A stretch of DNA of 64,000 bases from contig JAGATB010000024.1 in the NCBI GenBank assembly GCA_017621495.1, positions 62,001 to 126,000 of the forward strand. Reading direction: 5' to 3'. The notes beneath the pieces were generated by a model. That model saw only the letters and a list, made by a program, of their open reading frames with translations, had not been told where the DNA came from and searched no databases. Positions 1-10,724 of this stretch are shown here, piece by piece; the stretch's first letter is position 1; each line of letters starts with the position of its first letter. The translations under genes and the position numbers were made by a program. Origin of the DNA: Clostridia bacterium (GTDB lineage Bacteria > Bacillota > Clostridia > UMGS1810).

Positions 1-1393
1 CGTCGGTAATAAGCGCCACACTATTGCCCAAGCCCATACCCATGATAGCAGAGGTGGGATTGAGCATCTCACGCATACCGGGTCCGCCCTTGGGGCCTTC
101 ATAGCGGATGACCACCACGTCACCGGGGTTGATTTTACCCGTTAATATAGCTTGCTGAGCTTCTTCTTCACAATCGAAAACCCTTGCCGGACCTTCGTGT
201 ACCAGCATTTCCGGCAAGACTGCACTTCTCTTTACCACACTTCCCTCAGGTGCCAGATTACCTCTAAGCACCGCTATACCGCCTGTCTCGCTGTATGGCT
301 TATCAATCGGACGGATGATATCGGGGTTGTTGTTTTTACAGCCTGATATATTTTCTCCGATTGTTTTGCCTGTTACGGTAATACAATCGGTTTTGATGAG
401 GCCTTTTTTATTTAACTCATTCATGACGGCGTACACACCGCCCGCTTCGTCCAGGTCTTGCATATAGGTTCTTCCGGCAGGTGCCAGATGACACAAATTG
501 GGCGTTTTTGAGCTGATGTCATTTGCTATGTCCAGATTGATTTCAATACCGCATTCGTGGGCAATCGCCGGGATATGAAGCATGCTGTTTGTACTGCAGC
601 CCAGTGCCATATCTACAGCAAGCGCATTATAAAAAGCATCCTTAGTCATAATATCACGTGGACGGATATCCTTCTTTACAAGCTCCATCACAGCCATACC
701 GGCATGCTTGGCAAGCTCAATTCTGGAAGAATACACAGCCGGAACAGTACCGTTGCCCCTAAGCCCCATGCCCAGAGCTTCGGTCAGACAATTCATGGAA
801 TTTGCTGTGTACATACCGGAGCAGGAACCGCAGGTAGGACAAGCCTTACATTCATATTCTGTGAGCTTCGCCTCGCTGAGCTTGCCTGCCGAGTATGAGC
901 CTACTGCTTCAAACATACTTGATAAGCTCGTTTTATTGCCGTCAATTCTGCCTGCAAGCATAGGGCCGCCGCTGACAAATACAGTGGGTATGTTAGTACG
1001 GGCAGCTGCCATCAAAAGCCCCGGTACATTCTTGTCACAATTTGGTATCATAACAAGTGCATCAAAGCCGTGTGCCAACGTCATAGCTTCAGTGGAATCA
1101 GCAATCAGGTCACGGGTGACCAGAGAATACTTCATACCGTTGTGCCCCATAGCGATACCGTCGCATACTGCAATAGCCGGAAATACAATTGGTGTACCGC
1201 CTGCCATAGCAACACCCATTTTAACGGCATCAGTAATTTTATCAATATTCATATGTCCGGGCACAATCTCGTTATAGGAGCTTACAATTCCCACAAGGGG
1301 TTTTGATATTTCTTCCTCAGTCAGTCCCAAAGCATGATATAATGCTCTGTGGGGGGCATTTTGAGGGCCTTTTGTCAATTTATCGCTAACCAT
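1..1393 (-). CDS. ilvD: Dihydroxy-acid dehydratase IlvD, C-terminus beyond the window edge
   Basis: Cytoplasmic Fe-S enzyme that dehydrates dihydroxy-isovalerate and dihydroxy-methylvalerate to the keto acids of valine and isoleucine. I translated this frame myself: 464 codons are present and the frame runs off the left edge, so roughly the last 90 residues of a family of about 555 are missing. The ATG at 1393 follows a purine-rich site 13 nt behind the ilvC stop. Visible motifs are NCDKNVPG near residue 118 and a cysteine-rich [14 protein letters not shown] block at about 185-198. VPGH at residues 44-47, without a cysteine there, is what I would expect of the [4Fe-4S] subclass (family knowledge). 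It is the last gene seen in the ilv-leu operon. Identity is very secure; only its end is unseen. Confidence 0.95.
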   Translation of the reverse strand, partial: MVSDKLTKGPQNAPHRALYHALGLTEEEISKPLVGIVSSYNEIVPGHMNIDKITDAVKMGVAMAGGTPIVFPAIAVCDGIAMGHNGMKYSLVTRDLIADSTEAMTLAHGFDALVMIPNCDKNVPGLLMAAARTNIPTVFVSGGPMLAGRIDGNKTSLSSMFEAVGSYSAGKLSEAKLTEYECKACPTCGSCSGMYTANSMNCLTEALGMGLRGNGTVPAVYSSRIELAKHAGMAVMELVKKDIRPRDIMTKDAFYNALAVDMALGCSTNSMLHIPAIAHECGIEINLDIANDISSKTPNLCHLAPAGRTYMQDLDEAGGVYAVMNELNKKGLIKTDCITVTGKTIGENISGCKNNNPDIIRPIDKPYSETGGIAVLRGNLAPEGSVVKRSAVLPEMLVHEGPARVFDCEEEAQQAILTGKINPGDVVVIRYEGPKGGPGMREMLNPTSAIMGMGLGNSVALITD

Positions 1394-1406
1394 ACTCTAC
1401 CTCCGA

Positions 1407-2429
<1,023 letters not shown>

Positions 2430-2447
2430 TCAAATCCTTTCAAATAA

Positions 2448-2954
2448 TTAATTTTCAGAAATAGTTACGCTGCCGCGTTCCAGTGATACAATACCTGTAC
2501 GACAGATTTCAAGTATTGTAAATTCCCTCATCAAGGTGATAAATGCGTCAATTCTCTTTGAATCACCTGCTATACGCATAATGACCGAATCATGGGTATA
2601 ATCTATAGTCTCTGCCTTAAACGCATCTGCGGCAGTGCGTATATCTTCACGGGTGTCGGAGGTGTTTTTTACCTTGATGAGCATAAGCTCACACCTCACC
2701 GACTCATCTGCCTCAAGCTCCTTTACCTTGCACACATCGGGCAGCTTACGAAGCTGATTCTTTATCTGGTGATTGAAATCCGCCTCACCCTCATATGTGA
2801 CGGTGATACGTGAGAACTCCTCGGTCTCGGTTTCGCTTACGGTGAGCGAATTTATATTGAACTGTCGTCTGCGAAACATGCTGGTTACACGGTTTAAAAC
2901 ACCAAATTCATTTTTTACTAAAACAGCAATGGTAAATTTAGGCATTTTATTCAC
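2448..2954 (-). CDS. ilvN: Acetolactate synthase small (regulatory) subunit
   Basis: Regulatory subunit that stimulates IlvB and carries valine feedback inhibition. It has 168 residues, matching the 160-170 residue IlvH/IlvN family. An N-terminal ACT domain covers about residues 5-80 (FTIAVLVKNEFGVLNRVTSMF), followed by the second small-subunit domain. The ATG at 2954 lies inside the end of ilvB with an 8-nt overlap, so translational coupling of the two subunits is likely. One arginine-rich variation (MFRRRQFNINSL) replaces the more common FSRRGFNI; it does not change the assignment. Confidence 0.95.
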   Translation of the reverse strand: MNKMPKFTIAVLVKNEFGVLNRVTSMFRRRQFNINSLTVSETETEEFSRITVTYEGEADFNHQIKNQLRKLPDVCKVKELEADESVRCELMLIKVKNTSDTREDIRTAADAFKAETIDYTHDSVIMRIAGDSKRIDAFITLMREFTILEICRTGIVSLERGSVTISEN

Positions 2955-4608
2955 CTACCTTTGTGATAATGTCATCCATACTTCCGCCGGGTGGCAGCAT
3001 GGGAAGTACAAATTCATCCTTGTCAATGGTACAATCAATCAAAAACGGTCCTGCTGTACTAAACGCCTTTTCAAATGCTGACCTAAGCTCATCTAAGGTA
3101 TCTGCCTTTGCACCATCTGCACCGAAGGCTCTTGACAGTGCCACGAAATCCGTCTTTCTACCCAATACGGTATTGGAATAATGCTTTTCATAAAAAAGTG
3201 TCTGCCACTGACGAACCATGCCGAGTACTCCGTTATTTAGAAGCAAAATTACTATCGGCAGATTATATGATACCATGGTTGCAAGCTCCTGCAGACACAT
3301 GCCGAAGCTACCGTCACCGGTTACAAGCACAGTTCTCTTGCCTGTACCCAAGGCACTGCCTACTGCACTGCCGGGACCGAAGCCCATTGTTCCCAGGCCT
3401 CCCGATGACACAAAGCGTCTTGTGTGATTAAAGCTTACATACTGGGCTGTCCACATCTGATGCTGACCTACATCTGTAGCAACAGCGGTATCCTCATCCA
3501 GATAATCGTTGAGTAATGTGAGTACATTTCTCGGTGTCATACCTTCTCTTTGGTCGAGATTTTCTTTCTCGGTATGCTTGTAAGTGTCAATCTCACTTTG
3601 CCAATCGGGTCTTTGGGTTTTATCCAAAGAAGCAATTATTTTTTGCAGTGTCAGCTTGACATCGCCCTTCAGAGCGTAGGCTGGCTTTACTGTTTTGGCA
3701 AACTCCGAGCTGTCCACATCTATATGGATAATCTTTGCCCTTGTTGCGAATTTTTCTTTATTGCCTGTAACTCTGTCATTAAAGCGTACCCCGCAGGAAA
3801 TGATGCAATCCGCATTTGCCATGGCAACAGATGAAGCGTAGTGCCCGTGCATACCCTGCATACCCAAAAATCTCGGGTGATTGGTAGCAACTGCGGATAT
3901 ACCCATAAGCGAGCATCCGATTGGAGCGTCAATCAAATCAGCCAATTTGGTAATTTCATCCTCTGCACCGGAGCTTACTACACCTCCGCCGAAATATATA
4001 AAGGGCTTCTTTGACTCTTTAATGCATGCTGCGGCATCATCGATATTTTCGCAGGGCTTATTAGCCTTTGGTATGACCGGATTTTGCCTTGTGTATTCAC
4101 ATTTGGCAATCTGCACATCCTTCGGCACGTCAATCAGCACCGGTCCGGGTCTGCCTGATTTTGCTATGTAAAATGCTTCCCGTATGGTATGAGCGAGCTT
4201 TTCTACCGAAGATACAATGTAATTATGCTTGGTAATCGGAAGGGTAATTCCGGTTATGTCAATTTCCTGGAAGCTGTCTGTACCAAGCTGTGAATTTGGC
4301 ACATTACCGCAGATGGCTACCAGAGGAATGGAGTCCAGATATGCATTTGCAATACCTGTAACCAAATTGGTTGCACCGGGACCGGAGGTTGATATAACTA
4401 CACCCACCTTACCGGTAACTCTGGCGTATCCGTCTGCCCCGTGAACAGCACCCTGCTCATGTGCGGAAAGTATATGATTAATTTTGTCCTGATATTTGTA
4501 TAACGAATCGTAAACATTGAGAATCTGACCGCCTGGATAACCAAATACTGTATCGGCTCCCTGCTCAATCAATGTTTCTACAATTATATCCGCTCCCGAG
4601 AGCTTCAT
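2947..4608 (-). CDS. ilvB: Acetolactate synthase large (catalytic) subunit
   Basis: ThDP- and FAD-dependent synthase condensing pyruvate with pyruvate or 2-oxobutanoate, the first common step of valine and isoleucine synthesis. It has 553 residues, full length. The N-terminal pyrimidine-binding domain shows GYPGGQILNVYD at about 23-34 and the catalytic glutamate in AHEQGAVHGADGYAR (E51). The ThDP/Mg motif GDGSF starts near residue 430. The ATG overlaps the leuB stop by 4 nt and its own end overlaps ilvN. The downstream subunit and upstream IlvA show that this copy is biosynthetic rather than a catabolic AlsS. Confidence 0.97.
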   Translation of the reverse strand: MKLSGADIIVETLIEQGADTVFGYPGGQILNVYDSLYKYQDKINHILSAHEQGAVHGADGYARVTGKVGVVISTSGPGATNLVTGIANAYLDSIPLVAICGNVPNSQLGTDSFQEIDITGITLPITKHNYIVSSVEKLAHTIREAFYIAKSGRPGPVLIDVPKDVQIAKCEYTRQNPVIPKANKPCENIDDAAACIKESKKPFIYFGGGVVSSGAEDEITKLADLIDAPIGCSLMGISAVATNHPRFLGMQGMHGHYASSVAMANADCIISCGVRFNDRVTGNKEKFATRAKIIHIDVDSSEFAKTVKPAYALKGDVKLTLQKIIASLDKTQRPDWQSEIDTYKHTEKENLDQREGMTPRNVLTLLNDYLDEDTAVATDVGQHQMWTAQYVSFNHTRRFVSSGGLGTMGFGPGSAVGSALGTGKRTVLVTGDGSFGMCLQELATMVSYNLPIVILLLNNGVLGMVRQWQTLFYEKHYSNTVLGRKTDFVALSRAFGADGAKADTLDELRSAFEKAFSTAGPFLIDCTIDKDEFVLPMLPPGGSMDDIITKVGE

Positions 4609-5687
4609 ATTGAAGGACCTCCGAGCTTATCGAGGATGAGCTGTCCCATTTCACTGCATCCTACCATAGTGCAAGTATCAGCATCGGAAGGCATAATGTC
4701 TGCACAGCGATAGCCCTCCTCCAAAACATCATACACAGCCTTTTCGATTGCGTCAGATTCATCGCTCATATCAAAGCTGTATTTAAGCATCATAGCCGCG
4801 GACAAAATTGTACCGATAGGGTTAGCTATATTCAGCCCGGCAATATCGGGGGCAGAGCCGTGAATAGGTTCATAGAGGCCTACCGTGGTATCTCCAAGGC
4901 TGGATGAGGGTATCATACCTATAGAACCTGTAATCATGGATGCCTCATCCGATAATATATCACCGAACATATTCTCCGTTACTATAACATCAAACTGAGC
5001 CGGGTTTTTCACAATCTGCATAGCACAGTTGTCTACAAGCATGTGGCTGAGCTCTACATCAGGATATTGCTCAGACAAACGAATCATAACCTTTTTCCAA
5101 AGTCTGCTTGTATCCAAAACATTGCTTTTTTCCACGGAGCAAAGTCTCTTGTTTCTTTTTCTTGCTGTTTCAAAGCCTATCCTGCCTATTCTCTCGATTT
5201 CACTCTCGGAATAAGCCATAACATCTGTTGCTGTGTCGCCTGATGTCTTATGCTCTCCGAAGTATATACCGCCTATAAGCTCACGGACAATTATAAAGTC
5301 AATACCTTTTTCTACTATAGAAGGCTTTAAGGGAGAAGCAGAGGCGAGCTGACGCCATATTTTTGCAGGTCTGTTGTTGCTGTAAACTCCCATACCTGCA
5401 CGGAGCCTTAAGAGGCCTTTTTCCGGCCTTTTGTCACCGGGTACATTATTCCACTTGTCGCCGCCTACGGCACCAAGCAACACGCTGTCTGATTCAAGGC
5501 ACTTTTTGAGCTCTGATTCCGGAAGGGGGTCACCGTATTTATCGATAGCGCATCCTCCCATATCTACATCTGTATACGTGAAGGTGTGACCGTAAAGCCG
5601 GGCTGCCTTATCGAGAACCTTTAACGCTTCATTTACGATTTCGGGACCGATACCGTCTCCTCTTATAACTGCTATATTCTTATTCAA
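4605..5687 (-). CDS. leuB: 3-isopropylmalate dehydrogenase LeuB
   Basis: NAD+-dependent oxidative decarboxylation of 3-isopropylmalate, the third step of leucine synthesis. It has 360 residues, normal length. It starts with the IAVIRGDGIGPEIV signature and carries LLGAVGGDKW and the substrate-binding arginines in the LLRLRAGMGVYSNNRPA segment. The usual GLFANLRP is here GVYSNNRP, a mild departure. The conserved DNCAMQ and GSAPDIAG motifs are present. It overlaps ilvB by 4 nt and lies 49 nt after leuD. It is complete and looks functional, which matters because its upstream pathway partners LeuA and LeuC are damaged or fused. Confidence 0.96.
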   Translation of the reverse strand: MNKNIAVIRGDGIGPEIVNEALKVLDKAARLYGHTFTYTDVDMGGCAIDKYGDPLPESELKKCLESDSVLLGAVGGDKWNNVPGDKRPEKGLLRLRAGMGVYSNNRPAKIWRQLASASPLKPSIVEKGIDFIIVRELIGGIYFGEHKTSGDTATDVMAYSESEIERIGRIGFETARKRNKRLCSVEKSNVLDTSRLWKKVMIRLSEQYPDVELSHMLVDNCAMQIVKNPAQFDVIVTENMFGDILSDEASMITGSIGMIPSSSLGDTTVGLYEPIHGSAPDIAGLNIANPIGTILSAAMMLKYSFDMSDESDAIEKAVYDVLEEGYRCADIMPSDADTCTMVGCSEMGQLILDKLGGPSI

Positions 5688-5736
5688 TTCATATCATTCC
5701 TTTCCGCAAATTAAAGTGCAGAGATAAATCCCCTGT

Positions 5737-6216
5737 CTACACCAGCGATGCCAGAAGTCCGCCTTTTCTTATGATATTCTGTATAAATTCCGGAAAAGGC
5801 TGTGCTTTATAAGTTTTACCTGTGGTGATATTTGTAATCACGCCTGTATCAAAATCTACCGAGACCTCATCATTTGCATTAATCTCCTCTGCCGCTTCTT
5901 CACATTCTAAAATAGGGAGACCGATGTTGATTGCATTGCGATAAAAAATCCTTGCAAAGCTTTTGGCAATGACGCATCCTGTGCCGCAGGTTTTAATAAC
6001 AAGGGGTGCGTGCTCTCTGGATGAGCCGCAGCCGAAGTTCCAGCCTGCTACCATCACATCTCCGCCGGATACCTTATCTGCAAATGTGGCATCGATATCC
6101 TCCATACAATGCTTGGCAAGCTCATCAGCATCAGACGTATTTAAGTATCTTGCCGGTATAATAACGTCTGTATCCACATTGTCAGGGTATTTAAAAACTT
6201 TTCCTTTTGTATTCAT
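5737..6216 (-). CDS. leuD: 3-isopropylmalate dehydratase small subunit LeuD
   Basis: Small (swivelling) subunit of isopropylmalate isomerase. At 159 residues it is the short type that pairs with LeuC proteins of about 420 residues. The signatures [16 protein letters not shown] and [14 protein letters not shown] are intact. It begins 1 nt after the upstream chimera's stop codon. Its large partner is represented in this operon only by the C-terminal half fused to LeuA (see the entry at 6218), so whether it forms an active isomerase here is open. Confidence 0.95.
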   Translation of the reverse strand: MNTKGKVFKYPDNVDTDVIIPARYLNTSDADELAKHCMEDIDATFADKVSGGDVMVAGWNFGCGSSREHAPLVIKTCGTGCVIAKSFARIFYRNAINIGLPILECEEAAEEINANDEVSVDFDTGVITNITTGKTYKAQPFPEFIQNIIRKGGLLASLV

Positions 6217-6217
6217 A

Positions 6218-7882
6218 TCATTCCACCTCCGGATTTGTAATATATCCTGTCAGAGCACTTGCCGCCGCAGTCAAGGGACTTGCCAGATACACCTCGCTGT
6301 CTACGTGCCCCATTCTGCCCACGAAGTTGCGGTTAGTAGTTGCTATACACCTTTCGCCTGCAGCTAATATACCCATATATCCGCCAAGGCAGGGTCCGCA
6401 GGTAGGTGTGGAGACTACAGCTCCCGCATCAATGAATGCCGTTACATAGCCTCTTTGTACACATTCGCGGTAAATATCCATGGTTGCAGGAATGATGATA
6501 CATCTGATTCCGTCGGCAACCTTTTTGCCATTTAAAACTCTATATGCAGCTTCCATATCCTCCATGCGGCCGTTGGTACAGCTGCCTATAACCACCTGGT
6601 CCACTTTAATATCCGACAGCACACCTGCAGGCTTCGTATTCTCGGGGAGATGGGGACAGCTGACTACGGGTACCAGCTGTGAGAGATTGATTTCTATTAC
6701 TTCGTCATACGGCGCATCCTCGTCTGCCTGATATACAACGGGAGGTCTCTCACCTCTGCCCTCCAAGTAGTCCATGGTTACCTTGTCCACCGGGAAGATA
6801 CCGTTTTTGGCACCGGCTTCAATTGCCATGTTGCAAATGCACAGACGGTCATCCATAGAAAGAGTCGATACCCCTTCGCCGGTAAATTCCATGCTGCGGT
6901 AGAGTGCACCTGCATAGGGGCTCCTGTCATGGACATGCATTCGTGTACATCTTTCGTACACTTCCACGATAGATGGCATATCCGAAAAGTCAAGCTTTGG
7001 TTCAACACCATGGGAGTACATATTCATAGCCAGAGTGATAACATCCACGTTGCCGGTTCTTTCGCCGTTGCCAAACAGTGTACCCTCCACTCTGTCTGCA
7101 CCTGCCAATAGTGCAAGCTCTGTATCTGCAACTCCTGTACCTCTGTCATTGTGAGGGTGAAGGCTGATGGTAACATTTTCACGATATTTGAGGTTCTTAT
7201 CCATAAACTCTACCTGAGAAGCATACACATGGGGCAGGCTCATTTCAACCGTAACAGGGAGGTTGATAATTACATTGTTATCGGAGGATGGCTCCAGGAC
7301 ATCCAGAACTGCATTACATACCTCCAAAGCATATTCGGGCTCAGCACCGGTAAAGCTTTCGGGAGAGTATTCAAATCGAAAATTGCCTTCATACTCCGAT
7401 GCTAATCTTTTCACAAGCTTGGCGCCGTCAACTGCAATTTTCTTAATCTCTTCTTTGGATTTTTTGAAAACCTGTTCCCTCTGGGCTACACTCACCGAGT
7501 TATAGAAGTGTATAATGGCATTGGGTGCACCCTTACAGGCATCAAAGGTCTTTCTGATTATATGCTCACGGCACTGTGTAAGCACCTGAACTGTTACATC
7601 TTGGGGAATCATATTTCCGTCAATAAGAGTTCTCAAAAACTCATATTCTGTTTTGCTGGCTGCCGGGAAGCCCACTTCAATCTCCTTAAAGCCCACTTTT
7701 AAAAGGAGTTTATAAAACTCAAGCTTCTCTTCAAGGCTCATGGGAATCACGAGGCTTTGATTGCCGTCTCTCAAATCCACACTACACCAGTGAGGTGCTT
7801 TTTCTATATGGTCTTTCTTCACCCAATCGTATGTTATCTCTTTGGGCGGATAATACCCCACACTGTACTTAGTTACATCCAT
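6218..7882 (-). CDS. leuA-leuC: In-frame LeuA-LeuC chimera (isopropylmalate synthase TIM barrel joined to C-terminal half of isopropylmalate dehydratase large subunit)
   Basis: Residues 1 to about 325 read as the catalytic barrel of a long-form 2-isopropylmalate synthase: [10 protein letters not shown] with the metal-ligand aspartate D39, [10 protein letters not shown] with H242 and H244, and [10 protein letters not shown] with N278. From about residue 326 the protein reads as Leu[27 protein letters not shown], then the three cluster cysteines C435 (IGSCTNGR), C495 and C498 ([11 protein letters not shown]). Missing are the LeuA linker and regulatory domains (about 220 residues) and the first 190 or so residues of LeuC, including GSDSHT. 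The join lies near nucleotide 6908. By residue offset it matches the end of the catalytic domain of the M. tuberculosis enzyme, whose linker domain supplies active-site residues. Total length (554) mimics normal LeuA, so it is easily mis-annotated. Either a 1.2-1.3 kb deletion or an assembly artefact; a working bifunctional protein is less likely. Confidence 0.88.
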   Translation of the reverse strand: MDVTKYSVGYYPPKEITYDWVKKDHIEKAPHWCSVDLRDGNQSLVIPMSLEEKLEFYKLLLKVGFKEIEVGFPAASKTEYEFLRTLIDGNMIPQDVTVQVLTQCREHIIRKTFDACKGAPNAIIHFYNSVSVAQREQVFKKSKEEIKKIAVDGAKLVKRLASEYEGNFRFEYSPESFTGAEPEYALEVCNAVLDVLEPSSDNNVIINLPVTVEMSLPHVYASQVEFMDKNLKYRENVTISLHPHNDRGTGVADTELALLAGADRVEGTLFGNGERTGNVDVITLAMNMYSHGVEPKLDFSDMPSIVEVYERCTRMHVHDRSPYAGALYRSMEFTGEGVSTLSMDDRLCICNMAIEAGAKNGIFPVDKVTMDYLEGRGERPPVVYQADEDAPYDEVIEINLSQLVPVVSCPHLPENTKPAGVLSDIKVDQVVIGSCTNGRMEDMEAAYRVLNGKKVADGIRCIIIPATMDIYRECVQRGYVTAFIDAGAVVSTPTCGPCLGGYMGILAAGERCIATTNRNFVGRMGHVDSEVYLASPLTAAASALTGYITNPEVE

Positions 7883-8258
7883 TGTCCTGCACCTCCGCTA
7901 CAGTATCGATTTCCACAAGCACATTTTTTGGCAGGTCTCTTACTGCCACACAGCTTCTGGCAGGCTTTGACACAAAATACTTTTCATACACCGAATTAAA
8001 TGCAGCAAAGTCCTCCATATTGCGTAAGAAGCAGGTCGTCTTGACTACTTTGTCAATGCCGCTGCCTGAGGAGTCCAAAAGCGCCTTGATGTTTTTGCAT
8101 ACCTGCAGGGTCTGGGCTTCTATTGTATCTGATTCCACATTGCCGCTTACGGGATTGATTGCTATCTGCCCTGATGTATATACAAATCCGCCTGATGTCA
8201 CTGCCTGTGAATACGGACCTATAGCCGCGGGTGCTTTATCTGTATTAATAATCTTCAT
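7869..8258 (-). CDS. ridA: RidA family enamine/imine deaminase
   Basis: Hydrolyses reactive 2-aminoacrylate and 2-aminocrotonate (and their imines), including the direct product of threonine dehydratase, preventing damage to PLP enzymes. It has 129 residues, the family norm. Visible are GPYSQAV at 14-20, YTSGQIA at 28-34, and [14 protein letters not shown] with the conserved arginine R101 that binds the substrate carboxylate. It sits between ilvA (14-nt gap) and the leuA-leuC chimera (14-nt overlap), so translational coupling is probable. The placement right after ilvA fits the known chemistry exactly. Confidence 0.93.
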   Translation of the reverse strand: MKIINTDKAPAAIGPYSQAVTSGGFVYTSGQIAINPVSGNVESDTIEAQTLQVCKNIKALLDSSGSGIDKVVKTTCFLRNMEDFAAFNSVYEKYFVSKPARSCVAVRDLPKNVLVEIDTVAEVQDNGCN

Positions 8259-8272
8259 CTGTATATCCTCCG

Positions 8273-9469
8273 TTATTTGACTAATTTAAAGCCTCCGTTT
8301 TTGAGGGCTTTGGTAATTTGCTGGACATGGTCATAGTTTCTGGTCTCCATGTCAATCCTCAGGTAGCAGCCGTTCACATCCGAGGTTGCGCCGTTTTTTT
8401 CGTGGTGTACGCTTGTCACATTGCCTCCCAAATCAGCGATAATCCTCGATACATCCTTTAGCTGTCCCGGCTTATCAATAAGCTCAATCAGCAGACTGCT
8501 CTCTCTGCCCGATTTCATAAGGCCACGTTCTATCACTCTCGAAAGGATGGAAACATCTATGTTACCACCGGAAACAAGGCTTACGACCTTTTTGCCATCT
8601 ATGGGGAATTTATTGAACATAGCTGCGGCTACCGATACGGCTCCTGCACCCTCTGCTATCATCTTTTGCTTCTCTATCAGTGCCAGAATTGCAGACGAAA
8701 TCTCATCATCTGTTACGAGTGCTATATCGTCGACAAAGTCTCTGATAAGCTCATATGTATGCTCTCCGGGCTGTTTAACTGCTATGCCGTCTGCTATGGT
8801 GGAGACTGACTTTAAACATTCAATACCGCCATGCTTTATGGAATTATACATACTCGGTGCACCCTGTGCCTGAACGCCGTAAACCTTAATTGACGGCTTT
8901 AGTGCTTTGATAGCGTAAGCAACACCGGAAATCAGTCCCCCACCGCCGATGGGAACGATTACTGCGTCTGCATCTGCAAATTCGTTTACAATTTCAAGAC
9001 CAACAGTGCCCTGACCGGCGATTACATCTTCATCATCAAAGGGATGAACAAAGGTATAACCCATTTCGTCTTTTAATTCCAGAGCCTTGGCATAGGCGTC
9101 ATCATAGCATCCGTTTACCAGGCAAACCTCTGCACCGTAGCCTTTGGTGGCTTCAACCTTAGAAATAGGTGCCGTATCCGGCAGGCAGATGAGGGATTTA
9201 ATACCGCATTTGGATGCCGCAAGGGCTACTCCCTGTGCGTGATTACCGGCAGAACAGGCTATAACACCCTTTGCCTTCTCCTCATCGGAGAGCATTGATA
9301 TTTTATATCCGGAGCCCCTCAGCTTAAAGGAACCTGTGTATTGCAGATTTTCCGGTTTAAGATATAGCTCACAATTGTCTGTAATACCTGCTGTGCTTAC
9401 TATGGAAGTGCTTCTGACGATATCCTTTAGCACCACAGATGCCTGAAATATTTTATCAAGTGTCAACAT
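8273..9469 (-). CDS. ilvA: Threonine ammonia-lyase (threonine dehydratase) with C-terminal ACT domain
   Basis: PLP enzyme deaminating threonine to 2-oxobutanoate, the entry to isoleucine. It has 398 residues: a PLP fold with the Schiff-base lysine K49 in GSFKLRG, SAGNHAQG for cofactor phosphate and GGGGLISG, followed by an ACT domain at about 322-398 (LLIELIDKPGQLKDVSRII). This is the single-ACT form; some relatives (TdcB) are catabolic, but position at the head of the ilv-leu operon argues for biosynthesis. The ATG at 9469 has GGAG just upstream. Its leader is only about 100 nt and holds no T-box that I can recognise. Confidence 0.94.
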   Translation of the reverse strand: MLTLDKIFQASVVLKDIVRSTSIVSTAGITDNCELYLKPENLQYTGSFKLRGSGYKISMLSDEEKAKGVIACSAGNHAQGVALAASKCGIKSLICLPDTAPISKVEATKGYGAEVCLVNGCYDDAYAKALELKDEMGYTFVHPFDDEDVIAGQGTVGLEIVNEFADADAVIVPIGGGGLISGVAYAIKALKPSIKVYGVQAQGAPSMYNSIKHGGIECLKSVSTIADGIAVKQPGEHTYELIRDFVDDIALVTDDEISSAILALIEKQKMIAEGAGAVSVAAAMFNKFPIDGKKVVSLVSGGNIDVSILSRVIERGLMKSGRESSLLIELIDKPGQLKDVSRIIADLGGNVTSVHHEKNGATSDVNGCYLRIDMETRNYDHVQQITKALKNGGFKLVK

Positions 9470-9514
9470 TATACAATCTCCTAACCTATATTTATAGCTT
9501 CAATTCTACCACTG

Positions 9515-9573
9515 CTGATATAAAGATTGTATGAAGATTGGCAGATAGATATAAAAGTTTTATGAAGATTTGC
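9515..9573 (-). promoter_or_regulatory. Tandem 31-bp imperfect repeat upstream of ilvA
   Basis: On the minus strand two consecutive units share GCMAATCTTCATA and then TTTATATC, with 31 bp between equivalent bases (about three helical turns). The core AATCTTCATA is exact at 9530-9539 and 9561-9570. The repeat lies 45-105 bp before ilvA and upstream of the divergent cysK promoter. A tandem operator for an unknown regulator of the ilv-leu operon is a reasonable inference; a neutral tandem duplication is the alternative. Confidence 0.45.
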
Positions 9574-9594
9574 TTTTTTTCAACACTTTATCCG

Positions 9595-9623
9595 TTGACA
9601 AGGCAAATAAATGATGCTAAAAT
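9595..9623 (+). promoter_or_regulatory. Sigma-A type promoter of cysK
   Basis: TTGACA at 9595-9600, a 17-bp spacer, and TAAAAT at 9618-9623. Transcription would start near 9630 and a GAAAGGA ribosome site precedes the cysK ATG at 9664. No S-box or other riboswitch fits in the short leader. Confidence 0.75.
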
Positions 9624-9663
9624 GTCATTAAAGTCACATTAAATATTGAAAGGAACATAACTA

Positions 9664-10596
9664 ATGGGTAATATATACACTTCTGCCGATATGCTGATCG
9701 GCAAAACTCCCCTGTTGGAGCTTACGCAAATTGAAAAAAAGTATGATTTAAAAGCCAAAATACTGGCAAAACTGGAATTTTTTAATCCGGCAGGCTCGGT
9801 AAAGGACCGTGTCGCCAAGGCGATGCTTGACGATGCCGAAAATAGCGGGAAATTAAAATCTGATTCGGTTATAATAGAGCCCACCTCCGGTAACACCGGT
9901 ATAGGGCTTGCCTCCGTGGCAGCAGCGAGGGGGTATCGCATAATCATAGTAATGCCGGAGACTATGTCTGTGGAACGCAGACAGCTGATGAAGGCATACG
10001 GTGCCGAGCTCGTGCTGACCGAGGGTGCCAAAGGCATGAAGGGCGCTATAGCAAAGGCAGAAGAACTGGCAAGAGAGATACCAAACAGCTTCATACCCGG
10101 ACAGTTTGTAAACCCGGCAAATCCACAGGCACACATTGACACAACAGGCCCCGAAATATATGATGATACTGATGGTAATGTTGATATATTCGTTGCAGGT
10201 GTGGGAACCGGCGGCACCATTACCGGAGTGGGCAAATATCTCAAATCCAAAGAGCCCAACATCAAGATTATAGCAGTTGAGCCGGCATCATCTGCAGTTT
10301 TATCAACCGGTGTATCGGGCGCACACAAGATTCAGGGAATAGGTGCAGGCTTCGTACCGGAGGTGCTGGATACCGGAATTTATGATGAAATCATAGCTGT
10401 AAAAGACGAGGACGCCTTCAGTGCCGGTAGGCTGCTGGGCAAGTGCGAGGGTGTACTGGCAGGTATCTCCTCCGGTGCTGCTCTGCACGCCGCAATTGAG
10501 CTTGCAAAACGTGCAGAAAATGCAGGCAAGGTCATAGTGGTGCTCCTGCCCGACACCGGCGACAGGTACCTGTCTGCTTCTATGTTTGATGACTAA
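9664..10596 (+). CDS. cysK: O-acetylserine sulfhydrylase (cysteine synthase A)
   Basis: PLP enzyme making cysteine from O-acetylserine and sulfide in the cytoplasm. It has 310 residues, full length. The Schiff-base lysine is K47 in [11 protein letters not shown], substrate loop PTSGNTG is at 73-79, and the phosphate-binding [10 protein letters not shown] is near 179-188. The C-terminus [15 protein letters not shown] is typical of CysK. It is transcribed alone from a strong promoter, divergent from the ilv-leu operon, and followed by an intergenic repeat with hairpin potential. A cystathionine beta-synthase-like OASS is a lesser alternative. Confidence 0.95.
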   Translation: MGNIYTSADMLIGKTPLLELTQIEKKYDLKAKILAKLEFFNPAGSVKDRVAKAMLDDAENSGKLKSDSVIIEPTSGNTGIGLASVAAARGYRIIIVMPETMSVERRQLMKAYGAELVLTEGAKGMKGAIAKAEELAREIPNSFIPGQFVNPANPQAHIDTTGPEIYDDTDGNVDIFVAGVGTGGTITGVGKYLKSKEPNIKIIAVEPASSAVLSTGVSGAHKIQGIGAGFVPEVLDTGIYDEIIAVKDEDAFSAGRLLGKCEGVLAGISSGAALHAAIELAKRAENAGKVIVVLLPDTGDRYLSASMFDD

Positions 10597-10603
10597 AAAT
10601 AAA

Positions 10604-10665
10604 GGCTCCCCTGTGTAAGGGGAGCTGTCAACCAAAGGTTGACTGAGGGGTTGTCTTCTCTATAT
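10604..10665 (+). repeat. Palindromic intergenic repeat after cysK
   Basis: Contains the hairpin GGCTCCCC-tgtgtaa-GGGGAGCT and a second arm pair GTCAACC / GGTTGAC followed by TGAGGGGTTGTC. Related GGGGAAG/CTTCCCC-type elements occur at 13352 and 34857. There is no strong T-run, so it is a poor intrinsic terminator, but it may end or stabilise the cysK transcript. It belongs to a repeat family that I know from many Oscillospirales-like genomes; family assignment is by resemblance only. Confidence 0.6.
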
Positions 10666-10724
10666 AGGGTGTTAGTCACTGTATTTTTTAAGAACAAATA
10701 TCTCACTAAACAAATTTATCAATT

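Noticed and set aside
708..1277. Long open frame antisense to ilvD, and similar ones opposite cysK (9639-10328) and the GLUG gene (15904-16536).
   Set aside because: They mirror strong coding sequence in another frame, have no ribosome site and no protein-like motifs.
6218..7882. Plain leuA annotation of normal length.
   Set aside because: The last 229 residues are unmistakably LeuC ([19 protein letters not shown]), not the LeuA regulatory domain.
9470..9663. T-box or leucine leader peptide before the ilv-leu operon.
   Set aside because: Fewer than 200 bases are available, and there is no AGGGTGG-type T-box, no specifier hairpin and no run of Leu/Ile/Val codons.
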